Assembly (NCBI GenBank): GCA_900319895.1
Contig: ONQK01000173.1
Coordinates: 1-11,543 of the forward strand
Reading direction: 5' to 3'
DNA: 11,543 bases
From: an uncultured Prevotella sp.
GTDB taxonomy: Bacteria; Bacteroidota; Bacteroidia; Bacteroidales; Bacteroidaceae
Shown here one piece after another: positions 6,721-11,543 of this stretch (its first letter is position 1; each line of letters begins with the position of its first letter). A program made the position numbers and the translations under genes. Below the pieces are notes generated by a model. That model ran no database searches, was not told the origin of the DNA, and was given only the letters and a program-made list of their open reading frames with translations.

Positions 6721-7185
6721 TTACTTCATCTCGTCATCGCCGTAAACAAAGCTGCGCTGCGCCGCCGTGAAGTCAAAGACCTCTTCCTGACGGAAAAAGC
6801 GTGCAAGCTCAATAGTGGCATTTTCGATGGAGTCGGAAGCATGCACGATGTTCTGTTGGTTGCTCATCGAATAATCACCGCGAATGGTGCCGGGTGCCGC
6901 CTCACGGGCGTTTGTCGCACCTGTCATCGTGCGTACAACCTGCACGGCATCAACTCCTCTCAGCGCCAAAGCGACAACCGGTGAAGTTTGCATCGAACCG
7001 GCAAGTGCTGGGAAAAAGGGCTTGCTGGTTAAATGAGCGTAATGTTCACGAAGGATCTGATCGCTCAACTGCATCATTTTCATGCCGACAATCTGCAGCC
7101 CACGACGTTCAAAGCGGCTGACAATCTCTCCAATCAAATTGCGCTGAACGCAACTGGGTTTAAGCAAAACAAGTGTTGTTTCCAT
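6721..7185 (-). CDS. ndk: Nucleoside diphosphate kinase
   Basis: Transfers the gamma-phosphate of ATP to nucleoside diphosphates (EC 2.7.4.6) through a phosphohistidine intermediate, balancing NTP and dNTP pools in the cytoplasm. The product has 154 residues, close to the family norm of ~140-155. The N-terminus METTLVLLKPS contains the conserved Lys of the KP motif. ATNAREAAPGTIRGDY (90-105) and NIVHASDS (112-119) are the nucleotide-binding and active-site blocks, with catalytic His115. The start at 7185 is chosen because it matches family N-termini; the same frame stays open upstream without homology. The gene converges on tnaA and has its own candidate promoter, so it is likely transcribed separately from the DUF4230 operon upstream. 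Confidence 0.96.
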   Translation of the reverse strand: METTLVLLKPSCVQRNLIGEIVSRFERRGLQIVGMKMMQLSDQILREHYAHLTSKPFFPALAGSMQTSPVVALALRGVDAVQVVRTMTGATNAREAAPGTIRGDYSMSNQQNIVHASDSIENATIELARFFRQEEVFDFTAAQRSFVYGDDEMK

Positions 7186-7215
7186 AATTGTGTACATTGT
7201 GAATTTATAAATGGA

Positions 7216-7230
7216 TTGCGCCGGGCGCAA
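7216..7230. promoter_or_regulatory. GC-rich palindrome in the ndk leader
   Basis: TTGCGCC and GGCGCAA flank a single G, making a perfect 15-bp inverted repeat. It stands out in otherwise AT-rich intergenic DNA. It lies 31 nt before the ndk start and just downstream of the candidate -7 box, so it would be in the transcribed leader. It could be an operator or a small RNA stem (6 bp with a CGG loop). Confidence 0.35.
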
Positions 7231-7240
7231 AATCAGGCTA

Positions 7241-7248
7241 CAAAAGTA
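7241..7248 (-). promoter_or_regulatory. Candidate -7 promoter element for ndk
   Basis: On the minus strand this reads TACTTTTG, an exact match to TAnnTTTG, 55 nt upstream of the ndk ATG. No good TTTG-type -33 box lies at the usual distance. The rest of the 227-nt gap (7186-7412) shows no gene and no clear terminator for the operon upstream. Confidence 0.4.
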
Positions 7249-7412
7249 GGTAAAAAAACTGAAATTCCGACATGCTGCCGCAGTTTTTCTGTCTTTCAAG
7301 TCATCATTTCCACCCTTCCCAAGACTTTTGCCGCCGTTGAAAAAGCAAATGAGGAGGCAGAATGCCAAAAGAGTACAAAATAAAGTTGCGCTTGATGCGA
7401 TTTCTTGAACAT

Positions 7413-8048
7413 TCACCTATCTTTTTCCCCCTCAAAAATTATCTCCGCTTCTTTGTATCCCATGCTTTGCAGCAAATTACGGAATTGCAACTCGGCATTT
7501 TTTCTGGCGGTTTCAATATTTTCGGGGCTCACACACCGTTCTCTCATGTTGGCATAAGCCCTTTGGTAGAGTGCCTCGCGGTCGGCCGCAGTCCATTTTC
7601 CCGACTCAAAAAACGATTTTGTACGCGCCTCGTCAATGAAATTCTCGTCCAGCAGCTCAATAGCAGGCAAGGTGGCTGTGACTTTTTCACCCTTTGCGAC
7701 GAGCCACCTGGGCTTGGCCTTATGCAGGTTGATGCCTAGGCGCAAGGTGCCATAGTAAATGCGCACAAGCTCGCTGTCGCCAAAGATACTACGGCGCACC
7801 GTGTCAATGAGTTCCTCGTCGTTGATGGCCAGGAACTCCCATTCTCCGATGGCTTCTATGCTCTTGATTTGCGCCGGCGTGGGGTTGATGCCCTTCTTGG
7901 TATTCCATTCCAGTTTATTGTCCTTGTTGAGGTAGACGACCAAAACGATGGCAAAAACCGCCAGGGCAATGGCACTAAGGCCTGAACTCAGCGTTTTTTT
8001 AACTGTATTTTTGAGGATTTTGAGGATTTGTCGACTGATTTTTTTCAT
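7413..8048 (-). CDS. DUF4230 domain-containing membrane-anchored protein
   Basis: A 211-residue protein of unknown function. The N-terminus is basic (MKKISRQILKILKNTVKK), followed by one hydrophobic helix at about 22-40, so most of it should lie outside the cytoplasmic membrane. The remainder fits DUF4230: a beta-rich stretch (RIYYGTLRLGINL, then GEKVTATLPAIELLD), a conserved FIDEARTKSFFESGKW segment, and a C-terminal helical part with many charged residues. The start overlaps the stop of the upstream DUF4230 lipoprotein gene by four bases (ATGA, 8045-8048), so the two are probably translationally coupled. The pair looks like an old tandem duplication. No enzymatic motif is visible. Confidence 0.8.
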   Translation of the reverse strand: MKKISRQILKILKNTVKKTLSSGLSAIALAVFAIVLVVYLNKDNKLEWNTKKGINPTPAQIKSIEAIGEWEFLAINDEELIDTVRRSIFGDSELVRIYYGTLRLGINLHKAKPRWLVAKGEKVTATLPAIELLDENFIDEARTKSFFESGKWTAADREALYQRAYANMRERCVSPENIETARKNAELQFRNLLQSMGYKEAEIIFEGEKDR

Positions 8049-8713
8049 TTTTCAATGTTGGCTACCTTTATGATGGACTTCAGGTCTTCGAGTTTGAATT
8101 CCTTTCTGAAAGCGACGGTGATGTCGTTTTCTTCAAAACCCATTTGTCTAATCATGGGAATAAGCATGTGGGCGGCATTTTGCCGTGCGAGGTCCATCAT
8201 CCCTATCTTAGGTATGCTGGCAATGATGGATGCCCTGCCCTGCTGCTCGTATTGGGTCAGTTCCTCGTCGCTGAAAGTGCTTCTTGTCATTGATACATAT
8301 TGTCTGATGTTCTTGTGGTCGATACGGCTGCCGGTCATGACAATTTGAGGGTCTGGCAGGATGATTTCAATCTTCTTACCGCTGCGCCGTATGTTTTTGG
8401 TGGAAAAATGGCCGAAATCAATGTATGCTTTCAGTGTTGCATCCATGGGTATGGCAATTTTCCGGTTGCTCATGGGCACGTCAATCTTGAAATCTTTTTG
8501 CAAGAAAGTCCCTCGCAACTGCAATTGGTCATCGTGTGTGACAATCTTGTGCACACGCATTTCCGTGGTATAAAGTCTTGAGCATTGCTGTATCTGCGTA
8601 ATCAACACCGGCAGGGTGTCAATGTCGACATCAGTTGCGCCAGCCCGCTTTTGAGTGCTTGAACAACCGATGACAAGAGCTGAGACGAATGGAAGCAGGA
8701 GTAGTTTTTTCAT
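8045..8713 (-). CDS. DUF4230 domain-containing lipoprotein
   Basis: A 222-residue predicted lipoprotein. MKKLLLLPFVSALVIGC is a type II signal peptide with lipobox VIGC and acylated Cys17, followed by SST. The mature part follows the DUF4230 pattern also seen in the next gene: a beta-rich region (MDATLKAYIDFGHF), GKKIEIILPDPQIV, then a Ser/Thr-Phe segment and a helical C-terminus ending in a GFEENDITVAF strand. The start at 8713 is preferred over the in-frame upstream ATG at 8761 because only it begins a clean lipoprotein signal; the earlier start would lie inside the preceding gene. The gap to the preceding membrane-protein gene is 10 nt, and the gene overlaps the following DUF4230 gene by four bases. 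Function is unknown. Confidence 0.8.
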   Translation of the reverse strand: MKKLLLLPFVSALVIGCSSTQKRAGATDVDIDTLPVLITQIQQCSRLYTTEMRVHKIVTHDDQLQLRGTFLQKDFKIDVPMSNRKIAIPMDATLKAYIDFGHFSTKNIRRSGKKIEIILPDPQIVMTGSRIDHKNIRQYVSMTRSTFSDEELTQYEQQGRASIIASIPKIGMMDLARQNAAHMLIPMIRQMGFEENDITVAFRKEFKLEDLKSIIKVANIEK

Positions 8714-8723
8714 GTCACATGTG

Positions 8724-9866
8724 TTATTTGCTGTAATAGTACCACCAATAGGTGTCTCCAAACTCCTTTTTGCCTTGAATTATGCCATCTGCCGACGATT
8801 TTTGGGCATTGGCGATATTGTCAAAGCGCTTGTAGCTGCTGGCCAGCGCGCTGTCTTGATAGGCCAAGACTGGATGTCCGATTTGATGGGCATAGAGTGT
8901 GAGCGCCTCGCGATAATGTTTGGGCAGTTCTTCGTCAAGGGCATAATATTGAGCGACATTTTGGGCGAAGCTGTCAATATTTTTCTCTAAAAGATAGCCG
9001 CAGAGCAGATAGTCTGGAGCCGGCGTCTTCTTTTTGTTAAGGGCGGCACTTATCTTGAGGAATTTGAGGATGTCTGCTTTCCCACGAGGGCGAATTGCCG
9101 TCAATTGGTGGATTTTTTTAACCGGAAACACGACAGTCAATTGGTCTGTGCTGTCGGGGATAAGCGTGGCCGCCGTTCCGCTGACGGGGAACTCGAAGAA
9201 TTTCTCTCCTAATTTCCCGTCTTGTGCCAAGGCGTATGCCAACAACATCGTCTCGGCCTCATCAAGACGGTTTTGCTTTCGGGCGAGCGCGAGGGCGCTT
9301 TCCCGGTTGCCGCGATGAAGCTGGGCTTCCATTTCCAAACGATAGTGAAAAGCTGGGTTATTGTTGCTCAAGACACAGGTCAAAGCCATTAAGACAAACA
9401 AAGCCAGAAGATTGAGCCATACAATCCGTACAAAATATTTTCGTGGCGTGAGCCAGGACATGCGCACACTGAGTTTTCGACTAAGCCAAACAACGAGGAA
9501 GAAAATGACTAAAAGCAAAGGCATCAGCCACTGCCACGACGGGCTGAACACCTTTCCGCCATGATCCAATTCTGTGTCCGTCAGCCATGCCAAGGTCAGA
9601 AGCGAGGGCAAGTAAGTGATGGCTTGTATAAAAAGAGGAACGCGGACGATTGCCGAGACTAGAAATTGCAGGACAAAGAGCACCAAGACGATGACAATCG
9701 TTCCTATTTGCTTGTCGTAATGCGTTATTCCACCCGACAACACATGCTGTTTGGCCGCCAAGAGATCTGCTTGGTAAAAATACAAGTAGCTAGACGAAAA
9801 AATCAGGAAAACAATGGCGCAAAGGCTCCTGACGAAAATGTCGGTGCTTGTTAGTCTTTTCTTCAT
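8724..9866 (-). CDS. Multi-pass membrane protein with helical C-terminal domain (possibly DUF6057-like)
   Basis: A 380-residue protein that I do not firmly recognise. Five hydrophobic segments are visible at about 11-31, 55-74, 77-95, 112-129 and 145-166. Residues from ~170 onward form a soluble, helix-rich domain with a TPR-like look (EMEAQLHRGNRESALALARK, then LDEAETMLLAYALAQDGKLG) and an aromatic end (YWWYYY). Layout and composition resemble Bacteroidota DUF6057 proteins, but this is a recollection of the family, not a demonstrated match. Its ATG overlaps the glgB stop by four bases (ATGA, 9863-9866), and the DUF4230 lipoprotein gene starts 10 nt after its end, so it sits in the middle of a tight operon. 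An envelope role is inferred only from topology and neighbours. Confidence 0.75.
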   Translation of the reverse strand: MKKRLTSTDIFVRSLCAIVFLIFSSSYLYFYQADLLAAKQHVLSGGITHYDKQIGTIVIVLVLFVLQFLVSAIVRVPLFIQAITYLPSLLTLAWLTDTELDHGGKVFSPSWQWLMPLLLVIFFLVVWLSRKLSVRMSWLTPRKYFVRIVWLNLLALFVLMALTCVLSNNNPAFHYRLEMEAQLHRGNRESALALARKQNRLDEAETMLLAYALAQDGKLGEKFFEFPVSGTAATLIPDSTDQLTVVFPVKKIHQLTAIRPRGKADILKFLKISAALNKKKTPAPDYLLCGYLLEKNIDSFAQNVAQYYALDEELPKHYREALTLYAHQIGHPVLAYQDSALASSYKRFDNIANAQKSSADGIIQGKKEFGDTYWWYYYSK

Positions 9867-11543
9867 GATGTTCTGAACTTGTTAATTCTTCTTAAAACAA
9901 CGGCGCTGCGTGCCGGGATATATAGTCTCAGCCACTCCTTTCCAACGTCTTCGTAGACGGCATCGGCAATGGTTTGATGTATCGTCGCATCGGCGGCCAG
10001 CCCATTACCGCCGAAAGAGATGGCATCTGTGTTGAGCACTATCCCATACTCGCCTTTGGGCACAAGAAACCCGTAGTCGGCAAACGAGCGGGTCGGACTG
10101 AAGTTGAAGGTGAAAACGAGGTCGCCGCGCATGAGGCAAAGGATTTGATCCTCGTCACTATGCCAAATTTCCTGAACCGGAGTTGCCGCGAAATGAGGCA
10201 CACTTTTGACAAGCTCCAGCATGGCTTTATCAAAATCACCGAGCCAATGGTAGCAAAGCTCCGGATCGTCGGTCAAATGCCATTGTCTTCGTGCATACAA
10301 ATGGCTCCACCGGTTTTCTGCCCTCGGAAAATCAATCCATTCGGGATGTCCAAACTCGTTGCCCATAAAATTGAGGTATCCGCCATTGATAGCAGCTATG
10401 GTTGCCAGCCTTATCATTTTATGAAGGGCAATGCCACGCCTGGAGGCATCGGTCTCGTCACCTTTTTTGAAATGCCAATACATGTCGGAGTCTACGAGGC
10501 GAAAAATGATTGTCTTGTCGCCAACCAGCGCCTGGTCGTGGCTTTCACAATAAGAAATGGTCTTCTCCTCCGGCCTCCGGTTCTTCATCTCCCAGAAAAT
10601 ACTGCTCATTTTCCAGTGCTCATCAGGCAGTTCCTTGATGATTTTAACCCAGTAGTCGGGAATATTCATGGCAAGACGATAGTCAAAGCCCATTCCGCCG
10701 TCGGCAAATGGAGCCGCGACCCCTGGCATCCCGCTCACTTCCTCTGCGATGGTCATTGCAGATGGGTTGAGCTCATGTATCAAAAGATTGGCCAGCGTGA
10801 GATAACTGATGGCGTCAATGTCTTGATTACCATTGAAATAGCCGTCATAATGCATGAAAGAGCCGTTGATGCCATGGTCATAATAGAGCATGGAGGTCAC
10901 GCCGTCGAAACGAAAACCGTCGAAATGAAACTCCTCCATCCAATATTTGCAATTGGACAGCAAAAAATGCAGGACCTCGTTTTTCCCATAGTCAAAGCAC
11001 AGTGAATCCCAAACCGGATGCACGCGCCGCTGGCCTTGGCAGAAAAATTGATGTTTGTCGCCCGCCAGTAGCCCGAGCCCCTCGACCTCGTTTTTAACGG
11101 CATGCGAGTGTACCAAATCCATGATGACACTTATGCCGTTCTCGTGCGCCGCCTCAATGAGCGATTTCAGTTCCTCGGGCGTTCCAAAACGGGATGAGGG
11201 GGCAAAAAATGACCCGACATGGTAGCCAAAGGAAGCATAGTAGGGATGTTCCTGGATGGCCATCAGTTGGATGCAATTATAGCCATCGTCAATTATCCTG
11301 GGCAGGATTTTCTCTTTGAATTCGGTGTAAGTGCCAATGGTTTCTGCATCTTGTGCCATGCCTACATGGCATTCGTAGATGAGCAAAGGCGCAGCCGCCT
11401 GGGGCTTGTAGCTATCTTCCTCTTTCCATTGAAAATCTTGTTCGGGAAGCCAAGCTTGTGCCGAGAAGATGTGGGTCTGCGGGTCTTGTACGACACGCCG
11501 AGCCCACGCGGGGAGGCGCTCGCCGCAGCCGCCGTCCCAATAA
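9863..11543 (-). CDS. glgB: 1,4-alpha-glucan branching enzyme, 5' end beyond the window
   Basis: Cytoplasmic GH13 enzyme that makes alpha-1,6 branches in glycogen (EC 2.4.1.18). The open frame runs to the window edge; 559 residues are visible and the missing ~110-130 should hold the rest of the N-terminal CBM48-type domain. Visible residues start YWDGGCGERLPAWARRVVQD, as in Bacteroidales branching enzymes. GH13 motifs, numbered from the first visible residue: MDLVHSH (142-147 for DLVHSH); GFRFDG with nucleophile Asp213; IAEEVSG with the acid/base Glu at 267 or 268; SHDQ with Asp336. The C-terminal beta-sandwich domain ends IPARSAVVLRRINKFRTS. A TTG codon at 11384-11386 lies inside the protein and is not the start. 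The gene overlaps the next one by four bases, heading an operon with three envelope-type genes of unknown function. Confidence 0.95.
   Translation of the reverse strand, partial: YWDGGCGERLPAWARRVVQDPQTHIFSAQAWLPEQDFQWKEEDSYKPQAAAPLLIYECHVGMAQDAETIGTYTEFKEKILPRIIDDGYNCIQLMAIQEHPYYASFGYHVGSFFAPSSRFGTPEELKSLIEAAHENGISVIMDLVHSHAVKNEVEGLGLLAGDKHQFFCQGQRRVHPVWDSLCFDYGKNEVLHFLLSNCKYWMEEFHFDGFRFDGVTSMLYYDHGINGSFMHYDGYFNGNQDIDAISYLTLANLLIHELNPSAMTIAEEVSGMPGVAAPFADGGMGFDYRLAMNIPDYWVKIIKELPDEHWKMSSIFWEMKNRRPEEKTISYCESHDQALVGDKTIIFRLVDSDMYWHFKKGDETDASRRGIALHKMIRLATIAAINGGYLNFMGNEFGHPEWIDFPRAENRWSHLYARRQWHLTDDPELCYHWLGDFDKAMLELVKSVPHFAATPVQEIWHSDEDQILCLMRGDLVFTFNFSPTRSFADYGFLVPKGEYGIVLNTDAISFGGNGLAADATIHQTIADAVYEDVGKEWLRLYIPARSAVVLRRINKFRTS

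Noticed and set aside
7186..7416. A longer 231-residue form of nucleoside diphosphate kinase
   Set aside because: The extra N-terminal residues have no match to the family and would read through the candidate promoter; the ATG at 7185 gives the standard N-terminus.
9974..11005. A 343-residue plus-strand open frame
   Set aside because: It lies opposite glgB, whose GH13 motifs are unambiguous; the antisense translation has no recognisable domain.

Overview
The window looks like a chromosomal segment of a Bacteroidales bacterium, probably Prevotella-like. The inositol-3-phosphate synthase, tryptophanase, nucleoside diphosphate kinase and glycogen branching enzyme all read like the Bacteroidales versions of those proteins. 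DUF5686 and DUF4230 proteins are typical of Bacteroidota. Three intergenic regions carry TAnnTTTG-type -7 boxes, the Bacteroidota promoter signature. The genus is an inference.

Left edge (1-511): an AT-rich relic of a type V-A CRISPR-Cas locus. It holds the first ~143 codons of a cas12a (cpf1) gene, broken by a one-base frameshift near 334 and ending near 441. Only 34 nt later comes one intact 36-nt Cas12a-type direct repeat (476-511), in the orientation expected downstream of cas genes. The rest of cas12a, any cas4/cas1/cas2 and nearly all of the array are missing. The simplest reading is an internal deletion joining cas12a to the distal end of the array. This is the most unusual part of the window.

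Plus-strand genes (659-6601): after a candidate promoter comes a compact group of inositol-3-phosphate synthase, a DUF5686 outer-membrane protein whose start overlaps the synthase end, and a PaaI-type hotdog thioesterase 16 nt further on. A separate leader with a candidate promoter precedes tryptophanase (tnaA). Its active-site residues identify it as a tryptophanase and not a tyrosine phenol-lyase. Two hairpins (6617-6637 and a perfect 19-bp stem at 6650-6691) separate tnaA from the convergent genes.

Minus-strand genes (11543-6721): glgB (its 5' end lies outside the window), a five-helix membrane protein, a DUF4230 lipoprotein and a second, membrane-anchored DUF4230 protein. They are packed with two 4-nt ATGA overlaps and one 10-nt gap, so they almost certainly form one operon. 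After a 227-nt gap with its own candidate promoter comes ndk. No tRNA, rRNA, insertion sequence or complete CRISPR array was seen.
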